The translations under genes were made by a program, and so were the position numbers. Shown here one piece after another: positions 1 to 6,064 of a stretch of DNA of 6,330 bases (positions are counted from its first letter, which is position 1; every line of letters begins with the position of its first letter). The notes below the pieces were generated by a model. That model was not told the origin of the DNA and did no database searches. It saw only the letters and a program-made list of their open reading frames with translations. The DNA comes from Paracoccaceae bacterium (GTDB lineage: Bacteria; Pseudomonadota; Alphaproteobacteria; Rhodobacterales; Rhodobacteraceae). The stretch is taken from assembly GCA_002400675.1 (NCBI GenBank), contig NVQY01000087.1:3069-9398 (forward strand), given 5' to 3'.

Positions 1-1383
1 GTCCGTAACGGTCAGATCGGGCACTGCCGACATATCCCCCGCCTTCAACGCGGCAAAGCTGCTATCCAGCGACAACACATCCCCCGGAAATCCGGCGGCG
101 ATCACATTGGTCAGTTTCAGCGAGCCCTTGGGCACATGCAGGGTAAAGGCCGGCAATTCCAGCCCCTCGACCTGCAACAGGGCGAAATCGCCGCCGGTTT
201 CGGCCATTGGCCCGACGGATTTCAGAACGCGTGCGGCACGCGGCGTGCCCATGGCCTTGTTGGTCACAAGGATCTTGCCCTGGCCTTGAACGGTTTCGCG
301 GATGACATGGAAATTGGTCACGACCAGACCGGGACCGACGACAAACCCCGACCCGGTGATCACCCCGCCGGGTGTGGCGGCCAGAATCAACACCGTGCGC
401 GATTCGATCAGTTGCAACAGGGACGCATCGCGATCGCCCTCGGGCACCACAACCCGCGCCGGGGACGAGGGCAGCAAGGCATCAGGCGCGGCTTGCGATT
501 TGCGTTCCGGCGCAACCCCCAAAGGCGGCGGCAACAACCCCTCGGGCGTGCGTCCATCGGGCAGCAACAAGTAGCCATCGGCGCGACAGACCGCGCCTTC
601 CAGTGCGGTTTCAAGCGCCGCCTGACGATCCCGCAGGCTTTGATTTAGCGCCTTTGCCGCGCTTAGCGCGTCGCCTTCGGTAATGACCGGCGGGGTGGCG
701 GCGGCGTGAAACAACCGGGTGCCGGGCATCAGCAACCAGGCCAGCACACCGCCGGCGATCAGCAGCAAGATCAGCAATGGCACCCAGGCAATCGGCGAAA
801 TCCGCGCCCGCTGTTTGACCACGGGGGCCACCACCGGCGCATTGGTCGGCGGCACCGGCGCGCCCACGGGGGGGACCGCTGCCGGGGGGCCACTTAGCGG
901 CAGATATTTGCCCAGCGTCGCGGCGTAATGGGTGGGGCGCGCGCTCGCGTTGGCACCCTGCCCGTCCGGCAACAGCCCCCAGTTGACGATCACCGGACGG
1001 CCATTTTGCACCAAGACATCGTCCTGCCCGTAAACGCTGAGCGCGCCCAGCGCCAGATCGGCGCTGGCCGGATCATCGGCCAGCGCGCGCAATGGGCGCA
1101 GATGGTCGCTGAGATAGGCTTCGACCCGGTCACGTTCGCCTGCGGGCAGGCTGGACAGTGGGCGCGCCTCGCCGTCGGCCTCACCATACCACGACACGGT
1201 GGGCGGGGCGGCGTCATTGCCCCGGCTGATCAGCGGTTCGGCAAACAGCGCGGCCACCTCTGGTCCCGCGCGATCAATCAGCAGGCTGCGCAACTCGGCG
1301 TGGCGCTCCAGCACCGGCCTGGTGCCTGCCTCAACGAAATCGGCCGAGGTAACGCGGATCTTGGACAGGAAATATTCGGCCAT
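1..1383 (-). CDS. Membrane-anchored trypsin-like serine protease (partial, C-terminus beyond left edge)
   Basis: The frame is open from an ATG at 1383 through base 1, giving 461 residues without a stop. Residues 1-155 form an unrecognised, probably cytoplasmic domain containing GRPVIVNWGLLP. A Pro/Ala-rich linker (about 160-190) ends in the basic KQRAR, followed by one membrane helix (about 198-219, IAWVPLLILLLIAGGVLAW). The positive-inside rule puts the rest in the periplasm. A helical segment then ends in AVCRAD (Cys266). The protease domain begins near residue 335: GSGFVVGPGLVVTNFHVI carries the likely catalytic His359, and GGDFALLQVEG the likely Asp399. This matches chymotrypsin/HtrA-type folds (trypsin_2-like). 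The GNSGG serine should lie beyond the left edge, so activity cannot be judged. The start is supported by a GAGAGAGA ribosome site five bases upstream. It lies 19 bases after the previous gene and is probably co-transcribed with it. The substrate is unknown. The protease-fold call is firm; the N-terminal domain is unassigned. Confidence 0.85.
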   Translation of the reverse strand, partial: MAEYFLSKIRVTSADFVEAGTRPVLERHAELRSLLIDRAGPEVAALFAEPLISRGNDAAPPTVSWYGEADGEARPLSSLPAGERDRVEAYLSDHLRPLRALADDPASADLALGALSVYGQDDVLVQNGRPVIVNWGLLPDGQGANASARPTHYAATLGKYLPLSGPPAAVPPVGAPVPPTNAPVVAPVVKQRARISPIAWVPLLILLLIAGGVLAWLLMPGTRLFHAAATPPVITEGDALSAAKALNQSLRDRQAALETALEGAVCRADGYLLLPDGRTPEGLLPPPLGVAPERKSQAAPDALLPSSPARVVVPEGDRDASLLQLIESRTVLILAATPGGVITGSGFVVGPGLVVTNFHVIRETVQGQGKILVTNKAMGTPRAARVLKSVGPMAETGGDFALLQVEGLELPAFTLHVPKGSLKLTNVIAAGFPGDVLSLDSSFAALKAGDMSAVPDLTVTD

Positions 1384-1388
1384 CTAAG

Positions 1389-1396
1389 TCTCTCTC
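1389..1396 (-). promoter_or_regulatory. Ribosome-binding site of the serine protease gene
   Basis: On the minus strand GAGAGAGA is followed by CTTAG and then the ATG at 1383. The purine run and five-base spacing fit a Shine-Dalgarno element and decide the start of the long left-hand frame. Confidence 0.6.
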
Positions 1397-1402
1397 AGCA
1401 TG

Positions 1403-2107
1403 TCAGCGGGCGCGGCGCAGGGTGGCGGCGCTGCTGCCTTTGGTTTCGGGTTGATAGGTGTCGCATTGGGCGTTGCCCTTGTTGTCCAGCTTGCAGGTGA
1501 TGTTGCGCCGGTAGATTGACGACCCGTTGCTGCATTTCAGATTGCCCGGCTCGCGCATGGTCAGCGTGCCATTGCCCGGCATTCGGCCCGACAGGTGCCC
1601 CTTGCAAGTCGCGCCATTGGTAGAGCGCATGGTCTGGGTGCCATTGCCGTTGCGATCGAAACAGATGCGCCAGTATTTAAAGCGGGTGATCTCGCCGGTG
1701 TTGATCTCGCGCACCGCATAATTGGACGACAGTTGCCAGCAGCCCTCCATCACGGAAATGTCCTTGTTGTCAAAGGCATCCGGGTCAAGCCCGCTAGGCG
1801 TTCTGGGTTTCACCGGCGGCGGTGGAGGCGGTGGCGGCGGAGGGGGAGGCGGTGGCGGCGGATCGGCCTTGCATACCAACCCGCCCAGGTCATGCTCCAA
1901 TGCGGCAATGCGGGTTTCCAGCGCCTCGTTGGCGCGGGTCATTTCCCCAAGGTCGGCCCGGGTCTGGCGGTCCTGATCGGTTTCACAGACCGACAGGATT
2001 TTGTCGCTGAACGGTATGCGCACGCCGCATGATTGCAACAACAGATAGGCAGACAAGCCAATCAGACCAACAAGCAGCGTGACTAAAACAATGACAGCAA
2101 TCCGCAT
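1403..2107 (-). CDS. Single-pass envelope protein with coiled coil, 16-proline spacer and Cys-rich C-terminal domain
   Basis: The product is 234 residues. I chose the ATG at 2107 over a GTG at 2149, because the ATG puts the hydrophobic helix (about 3-24) at the very N-terminus and has AGGTG just upstream. Order of parts: membrane anchor; a short stretch with Cys27 and Cys41; a predicted coiled coil (about 46-77) ending in GGLVCKAD (Cys79); 16 consecutive prolines (83-98); a linker; and a C-terminal domain (about 120-220) beginning GCWQLSS and holding six cysteines (123, 149, 168, 192, 205, 215), consistent with a disulfide-bonded periplasmic fold. LLQSC at 23-27 loosely resembles a lipobox, so lipidation at Cys27 is possible, but the Gln is atypical. 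I do not recognise the C-terminal domain. The next gene, 19 bases on, is a membrane-anchored protease with a similar juxtamembrane motif, so a joint envelope function is inferred, perhaps as partner or substrate-presenting subunit. Confidence 0.8.
   Translation of the reverse strand: MRIAVIVLVTLLVGLIGLSAYLLLQSCGVRIPFSDKILSVCETDQDRQTRADLGEMTRANEALETRIAALEHDLGGLVCKADPPPPPPPPPPPPPPPPVKPRTPSGLDPDAFDNKDISVMEGCWQLSSNYAVREINTGEITRFKYWRICFDRNGNGTQTMRSTNGATCKGHLSGRMPGNGTLTMREPGNLKCSNGSSIYRRNITCKLDNKGNAQCDTYQPETKGSSAATLRRAR
1814..1861 (-). repeat. CCN trinucleotide tract encoding 16 prolines
   Basis: Sixteen in-frame CCN codons in a row (CCG, CCA, CCT and CCC mixed) encode residues 83-98 of the anchored protein. 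The third bases vary, so this is not a pure microsatellite. That suggests selection for the proline run rather than simple slippage. Such a run would form a stiff polyproline II rod between the coiled coil and the C-terminal domain, and its translation should depend on elongation factor P. Confidence 0.9.
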
Positions 2108-2190
2108 AGCACCTGTTACGCACCCACCCCCGATCTTGCCTTGTGACACGGCCCGGATCAGAGAATGGCCCCTTATTCAAACAGGTTAAC

Positions 2191-2218
2191 ACTATGCCGG
2201 GCCTGCGGGGGGCCGCAA
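2191..2218 (-). promoter_or_regulatory. Possible promoter of the envelope operon, with overlapping hairpin
   Basis: On the minus strand TTGCGG (2218-2213), a 16-base spacer and CATAGT (2196-2191) give a weak sigma70-like pair about 85 bases before the ATG at 2107. TGCGG-GGGG-CCGCA (2204-2217) is a perfect 5-bp stem covering the -35 and the spacer. The match is poor at several positions, so this is only a candidate. Confidence 0.25.
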
Positions 2219-2368
2219 GGGCTGTGATCCGCTTGCGCGACGTGCGGGCGTTGAAATTGGAAGGGAAACGCCGATGATTGGCTGGCGCTGATCCAGATCG
2301 GCCAAGACCCGAACAATACGCCATTCGCAAATTCGCAGAGCTTTCTCGTACCTAACCGGCAATATAGC

Positions 2369-2385
2369 TGAGGATTGAGGATTGA
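2369..2385. repeat. Short tandem repeat, TGAGGAT x 2.4
   Basis: TGAGGAT occurs twice directly in tandem, followed by a further TGA. It lies in the non-coding gap after the cyclase gene. It may be a chance repeat; no protein or element is known to me for it. Confidence 0.5.
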
Positions 2386-2464
2386 TCTGTTGAAAAGGCT
2401 CTCAGCCCGTCAACCCGGCACCGCGCATGTGTCCATCACCACCCCGCACCCGGCAATCAACGCC

Positions 2465-3559
2465 TTAAACCCGCGCAGATGAACCGGGTATGGTTTCAGG
2501 CCCCTCCCCATGTTCGGCTGGCGCGGTGTCGGTGTTGCTGGGGGTGGTATCCCCGCGCATGTCGGGATGGTAAAACCGGTGACAGGCGCGGCCTGCGTGC
2601 TTGGCAGCATAAAGCGCCAGATCGGCCTCGTGCAGCAGTTGCGCCGCCTCGGGTTGGGCGGAGGCGGTGCGGATCACCGTGCCGGCGCTGGCGGAAATGC
2701 GACAGCTATTGTTGCCAAACGGGATCGGCACCTCAAGCCGCTCGATCAACCGCCCGGCGATGCGTTTCAGTTTGCTACGATCGCGTAGCTGGTCGAAGAT
2801 GATCACGAATTCATCCCCCCCGACGCGCGCGACAATATCGTCGTCACGGGTTTCCTCGACCATGATCCTTGCCGCTTGTTGCAACACATGATCGCCCGCC
2901 GCATGGCCCAGCGTGTCGTTGACCGATTTGAAATAATCCAGATCGAGGTTCATCAACGCAAACCCCTTGCCGCTGGCGATCATGCGGTCAAGGATGTGAT
3001 CCAGCGCACGCCGGTTCTTGAGCCCGGTCAGGGTATCGGTAAAGGCCTGTTCTTCGGCGGCAATCATCGCCCCTTGCAGGCGCAGGTTCAGGGTGCGCGA
3101 TGCCTCCATCGCGGCGGATTTAGCTTCGACCAGATACAGCAATTCGATGGTCAGGTCGGTGGCGGAAAAATCGGCTGAATTCAGCGCATAGTCGCGCACC
3201 GCGTCGAGAACCGAGATGCCAAACGACAAGTTGATGATCGCGCCACCTTTGCCCGCGCTATCACCCGGCCCCTCGTCGGGCAACGGCACAATCGCGCCTT
3301 TCAGCGAGGTTTGCGGCGCGTCGCGGAACTGAAGATGCAGCTTGTTTCCCGCCGTCGCCAGCAACTCGTCAAAATCGGTGACCATTCTGGGCCGTTTCAG
3401 TTCGAACAGTTCAAGAAACTTTTGCCCCGCCATCGGTTGATCCGCGCGCAGCTTTTGCAGGGTCGGCCCAACCCGCAGGATATGCCCGGTGGCATCCAGC
3501 AACACGAACATCGGGCACAACTGATCCATGATATCGGCGAGCTTGTCCGTGCTGATCAT
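2465..3559 (-). CDS. HNOBA-GGDEF diguanylate cyclase, partner of the H-NOX protein
   Basis: This 364-residue soluble protein should make cyclic-di-GMP from two GTP. Residues 1-135 are an HNOBA (heme-NO-binding-associated, PAS-like) domain: CPMFVLLDATGHILRVGP, then FLELFELKRPRMVTDFDELL, then LKGAIVPLPDEG, resembling the LFEL.RP and LKGQM-type motifs of soluble guanylate cyclases. A helical linker (about 136-172) follows, as in signalling coiled coils. The GGDEF domain spans about 173-333: DTLTGLKNRRAL, metal-binding LDLDYFKSVND (Asp206, Asp208), active site VGGDEF (247-251), and the RxxD inhibitory site (Arg238, Asp241) exactly five residues before GGDEF. It therefore looks active and product-inhibited. 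The tail (about 336-364) is Thr/Pro/Glu-rich and probably disordered. The ATG at 3559 overlaps the H-NOX stop; a longer start at 3625 would only add unconserved residues antiphase to the H-NOX gene. There is no EAL domain and no membrane helix. Confidence 0.92.
   Translation of the reverse strand: MISTDKLADIMDQLCPMFVLLDATGHILRVGPTLQKLRADQPMAGQKFLELFELKRPRMVTDFDELLATAGNKLHLQFRDAPQTSLKGAIVPLPDEGPGDSAGKGGAIINLSFGISVLDAVRDYALNSADFSATDLTIELLYLVEAKSAAMEASRTLNLRLQGAMIAAEEQAFTDTLTGLKNRRALDHILDRMIASGKGFALMNLDLDYFKSVNDTLGHAAGDHVLQQAARIMVEETRDDDIVARVGGDEFVIIFDQLRDRSKLKRIAGRLIERLEVPIPFGNNSCRISASAGTVIRTASAQPEAAQLLHEADLALYAAKHAGRACHRFYHPDMRGDTTPSNTDTAPAEHGEGPETIPGSSARV
3556..3559 (-). promoter_or_regulatory. 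ATGA stop-start overlap coupling H-NOX and cyclase genes
   Basis: The H-NOX TGA (3558-3556) overlaps the cyclase ATG (3559-3557). This 4-base overlap is typical of translational coupling and favours balanced amounts of two proteins that work as a pair. No strong Shine-Dalgarno is seen before this ATG beyond a G-run, which fits re-initiation. Confidence 0.75.
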
Positions 3560-4143
3560 CCCGAACGCGCCCCCAACTCGAAACTTCGCCCCGCGGCAAA
3601 CGAGGTTTCTATCAGGGTGATGCAAATCACCTCGTTCTGGTCGTGTTTGCCTTCATATTCCAGAAACACCAGCGCGCCGTAATCATCCGCCATTGTCCGC
3701 AACACCCCCATCATCACCCAGCCAAACCCCGGCACGCCGGGACCGCACGACAGGGTGAAACGACCCGACACCTCTTCGTGCACTTCAAGGGACGGCAGGT
3801 GCAGATCATCCACCGCGAGGCGCGCCCGGTCCGGCAGGTCGTCCAGCGAATGCAGGAATTCCACATAAGTCACCCCGCCAAAGCGCAACAGCCGGCGCAG
3901 CGCCTCTACCGAGGGGTCGGACACCAGATAGGTGCCCAGATCCTCAAGCACCTCTGACTGCGGGCGCCCCAGATCGGCGCATAACGCCTCAAGCACCCGA
4001 AAGGTCTGGGAATCCTCATAGAACAACATCGCCTCGAATTCGCTAAAGCCAAGATCGGCGGCCTCGGTCACCCGCAGCCAGCGTTCTTTGCCGTATGTCT
4101 GGCAGACAAATGTCTGGAGCGCCCTGTTAATCAGACCATGCAT
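3556..4143 (-). CDS. H-NOX (HNOB) family sensor lacking the axial heme histidine
   Basis: The product is 195 residues, close to the usual H-NOX length of 180-190. The start at the ATG at 4143 gives the family's N-terminus MHGLINRALQTFV; a GTG at 4170 would add nine residues without support. The fold is recognisable throughout: YGKERWLRV, EVLEDLGTYLV (family: aFGeYWV), VTYVEFLHSLDDL, GVLRTMADDYG. Family members such as the Nostoc protein bind heme through a His in FxxxLDNLHARV. Here the aligned residue is Pro104 (FLHSLDDLPDRARL). The YxSxR heme-propionate motif aligns to Cys133, Pro135 and Val137, so it is also gone. Heme binding by the normal route is therefore unlikely. His98 and His115 are nearby but out of register. 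It overlaps the HNOBA-GGDEF gene, so it most likely regulates that cyclase. What it senses is unknown. The reading around codon 104 is clean, with no sign of frameshift. Confidence 0.88.
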   Translation of the reverse strand: MHGLINRALQTFVCQTYGKERWLRVTEAADLGFSEFEAMLFYEDSQTFRVLEALCADLGRPQSEVLEDLGTYLVSDPSVEALRRLLRFGGVTYVEFLHSLDDLPDRARLAVDDLHLPSLEVHEEVSGRFTLSCGPGVPGFGWVMMGVLRTMADDYGALVFLEYEGKHDQNEVICITLIETSFAAGRSFELGARSG

Positions 4144-4261
4144 AAATTGATGCCCATAGTTATTCGGCACACCATCGCAGGCAGGGCGTTAAAAAACCGC
4201 CAACAGATAAAATTCTAACAAGTTTGATGGGAATTTCAGGACCAAAACCCAAAATATCCGG
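4144..4261 (-). promoter_or_regulatory. Upstream region and likely promoter of the H-NOX/cyclase operon
   Basis: The part at 4191-4260 is about 64% AT, far more than the surrounding genes. On the minus strand CTGAAA (4239-4234), a 16-base spacer and TAGAAT (4217-4212, five of six matches to TATAAT) form a reasonable sigma70-type promoter, giving a leader of about 60 bases. Just downstream lies the imperfect inverted repeat GGCGGTTTTTTAACGCC (4201-4185), which could be a regulator site but has only four paired end bases. No strong terminator is visible after the DUF4153 stop, so some read-through from upstream is possible. Confidence 0.4.
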
Positions 4262-6040
4262 TCAGTTTTCCGGCACAAGCACCGCATCGCCTATAAATAG
4301 TGCGTTTGTGCCGCTTGGCCGGATGTCATAGGTCCCCGCCAGCGCCTTTGCCAGAACATCCCCCGGAAGCACCGCCCAGCGCCCGGTGGCAGGGTCAAAG
4401 ACTTCGTTTACGCGCAGGTTGCCATCGACGCGCAGGACCAGATGATTGGCGCGGGTCTTGCCGTCCTCGTCAAGGTACAGAACCATGGCCTGCTGCGCAG
4501 AGGCATCCTTGAGGCTGAAACGGCCCAGCACCAGAACACAGCCCGGGCGGCCATCGGCCAAGGTGCGCGCGCAGCCATCCAGCCAAGTGGTTTGCTGGTA
4601 ATAGGGCAGATCGGCGAACATGCCTGCGGGCAAGGTGTTGCCCTTGGGGCGGATTGGCATGGTTTGGGCAAGGGTTTGCAGGTTTTGCGGGGTTTCGCGC
4701 GCCTCCAGTGTCTGTTGGTACTTGTAGTTGCTGCGTTCCCGCCGGGCGCTGGCGATGCGGATCAGCAATTCGGCCTGATCATCGCGGCCTTCGGCCTGTT
4801 CCAGACGCACCAGCCCGGCCTGTCCGGCCTTGCCCCAGTCGTGCTGCATCCGCCAAAGCGGCAGTTGATCGAGATCGCTTTGCCCGGTCTCATAGCGGGC
4901 AATCTGGTTGTTGGTGGCAATCGCAAACGGGTTCAGAACCGGGGTCATCCACAGCACCGAAACGGCGATGATCACCAAGGCCATGGCCACGTTCACCTTG
5001 CGCACCCGCGCCGCCCAGCCCTTGCCGCGCGCCACCGATCCCGCATAGCCCAGCGCATAGGCCAGCACAAACAGCGCCGCCGTGGCGGCCAGCACCCGGT
5101 CCGGCGTCCAGCCGTATTCGCGCACCCGCTCCACCACCGCCCAGACCGCCAGCACCGCCAACACCGGCAGCAACAGCGCCAGCGCCCGGGTGGCAAGGCG
5201 GATACCACGGGTATAGACCGCGCGGGTGTCGTCGCGGTCCAGCGCGGTGCTGATCAGGGTGATCGCCGCAATCGCCGACCCCATCAGCGTGGCGGCGGCA
5301 GAGAACTCTCCGAACAGGTCGCTAAGCCCGCGAAACGGCAAGGCCACCAGAAACACCACCAGCACCACAAACAGCACCGGCACCAGCAGCCGCAGTAACC
5401 GCAGGATCAGGAAGGGCGAGATTTTCTCGCGCAGCTCATAAACCACGGCCAGACCCAGCCCCAGCACCGCGCCGCTAAGGGCAAAGGGCGCCCAGTCGGA
5501 CCTGAGCAGTTTTTCGATGATGTCCACGCCCACCAGCTGCAACAGGGTGCTGGACAGAAAGGTCACCAGCCAGAACACGGCCACAAAGAGACCGGCGACC
5601 AGATAGCGCACGAACATCGACCAGGCCGCATCGAACAGCGCGGCGTAATCGCGCCATTTCCCCGGTGCCTGCAACCAGACCTGAAGGAACGGGGCCGAGA
5701 ACCCCACCAGAACCATCACCATGACAAGGGTCACCGGATCGTCCAGCAGATTGAACGGCGTCACATGGCGCAGCCCCGCCAGCGCCACCAGCCCGGTGGC
5801 AGGCACCGCCACCAGCAACGACCCCACCAGCGCCTTACCCACCGGCACCGGGCCGGCCAGCACCAGCGCGAGGCTGAAATAGCTGGCAATAAAGGTGAAC
5901 GTCATCAGATACAGCATCGGCGACAGGGACGGATCATCCCACTTTTCCGCCAGCGCCCAAAGCGCCAGCGCGGCGATTGCGCCAAGGGCCGACAGGATCA
6001 ACCGATGCCGTGCGACCTGTAGTTCCGGGCTTAACGCCAT
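4262..6040 (-). CDS. DUF4153 polytopic inner-membrane protein
   Basis: The product is 592 residues, starting at the ATG at 6040 with AGGAG ten bases upstream. The first about 370 residues contain roughly eleven hydrophobic segments (about 13-31, 42-62, 68-90, 103-123, 145-170, 185-202, 211-235, 246-266, 284-303, 316-334, 350-368). The remaining about 220 residues are soluble, begin near NPFAIATNNQIARYETG, and contain two cysteines (490, 501) that could pair. The layout (N-terminal membrane bundle with motifs such as DDTRAVYTRG and the NPFAIA..NQ..R junction) is that of DUF4153 proteins, common in Rhodobacterales; their function is unknown to me. No transporter or enzyme motif is evident. It follows the dehydrogenase gene by 24 bases and probably shares its transcript; a functional link to hydroxybutyrate metabolism is not shown by the sequence. 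Confidence 0.85.
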   Translation of the reverse strand: MALSPELQVARHRLILSALGAIAALALWALAEKWDDPSLSPMLYLMTFTFIASYFSLALVLAGPVPVGKALVGSLLVAVPATGLVALAGLRHVTPFNLLDDPVTLVMVMVLVGFSAPFLQVWLQAPGKWRDYAALFDAAWSMFVRYLVAGLFVAVFWLVTFLSSTLLQLVGVDIIEKLLRSDWAPFALSGAVLGLGLAVVYELREKISPFLILRLLRLLVPVLFVVLVVFLVALPFRGLSDLFGEFSAAATLMGSAIAAITLISTALDRDDTRAVYTRGIRLATRALALLLPVLAVLAVWAVVERVREYGWTPDRVLAATAALFVLAYALGYAGSVARGKGWAARVRKVNVAMALVIIAVSVLWMTPVLNPFAIATNNQIARYETGQSDLDQLPLWRMQHDWGKAGQAGLVRLEQAEGRDDQAELLIRIASARRERSNYKYQQTLEARETPQNLQTLAQTMPIRPKGNTLPAGMFADLPYYQQTTWLDGCARTLADGRPGCVLVLGRFSLKDASAQQAMVLYLDEDGKTRANHLVLRVDGNLRVNEVFDPATGRWAVLPGDVLAKALAGTYDIRPSGTNALFIGDAVLVPEN

Positions 6041-6050
6041 GATCTGATTG

Positions 6051-6055
6051 CTCCT
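6051..6055 (-). promoter_or_regulatory. Ribosome-binding site of the DUF4153 gene
   Basis: AGGAG on the minus strand, ten bases before the ATG at 6040, sits in the short gap after the dehydrogenase stop and supports the chosen start. Confidence 0.7.
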
Positions 6056-6064
6056 ATGCGGGGG

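Larger units (their letters stand above)
2108..2464. other. Intergenic region of about 357 bases without a supported gene
   Basis: This lies downstream of the cyclase gene and upstream of the anchored protein gene. I find no convincing coding frame: short frames on both strands are interrupted, and their translations look random and match no family I know. It should hold the end of the cyclase transcript and the promoter of the envelope operon. I see no classical intrinsic terminator with a T-run after the cyclase stop. It contains a small perfect hairpin (2204-2217), a 7-base tandem repeat (2369-2385) and two direct copies of ACCCGGCA near 2413 and 2448. Confidence 0.6.

Noticed and set aside
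136..648. A 170-residue open frame on the plus strand
   Set aside because: It is antisense to the protease domain with its conserved His and Asp segments. Its composition is Arg/Gln/Gly-rich and typical of a shadow.
928..1500. A 190-residue open frame on the plus strand
   Set aside because: It is antisense to the protease gene and runs into the next gene. The minus-strand frame has recognisable protease motifs and a membrane helix; this one has none.
1722..1976. Plus-strand frame with a run of 16 glycines
   Set aside because: The glycine run is the complement of the CCN proline tract; nothing else in the frame resembles a protein.
2108..2149. GTG start at 2149 for the anchored envelope protein
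   Set aside because: It would put 14 extra residues before the hydrophobic helix. The ATG at 2107 has an AGGTG upstream and gives a standard N-terminal anchor.
1983..2330. A 115-residue minus-strand frame spanning the gap and the start of the envelope gene
   Set aside because: It is out of frame with the envelope gene, rich in Arg/Pro, and has no recognisable domain or ribosome site.
3560..3625. Upstream start for the cyclase that would add 22 residues
   Set aside because: The extension overlaps the H-NOX gene in another frame and has no HNOBA similarity, whereas the ATG at 3559 forms a clean ATGA overlap.
4237..4261. Possible terminator after the DUF4153 stop (GACC...GGTC)
   Set aside because: The stem is only four pairs around a 16-base loop and has no following T-run, so it does not qualify as an intrinsic terminator.
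4442..5398. A 318-residue open frame on the plus strand
   Set aside because: It lies antisense inside the DUF4153 gene. Its translation is dominated by His, Arg, Gln and Gly with no domain, as expected of the complement of GC-rich membrane-protein codons.
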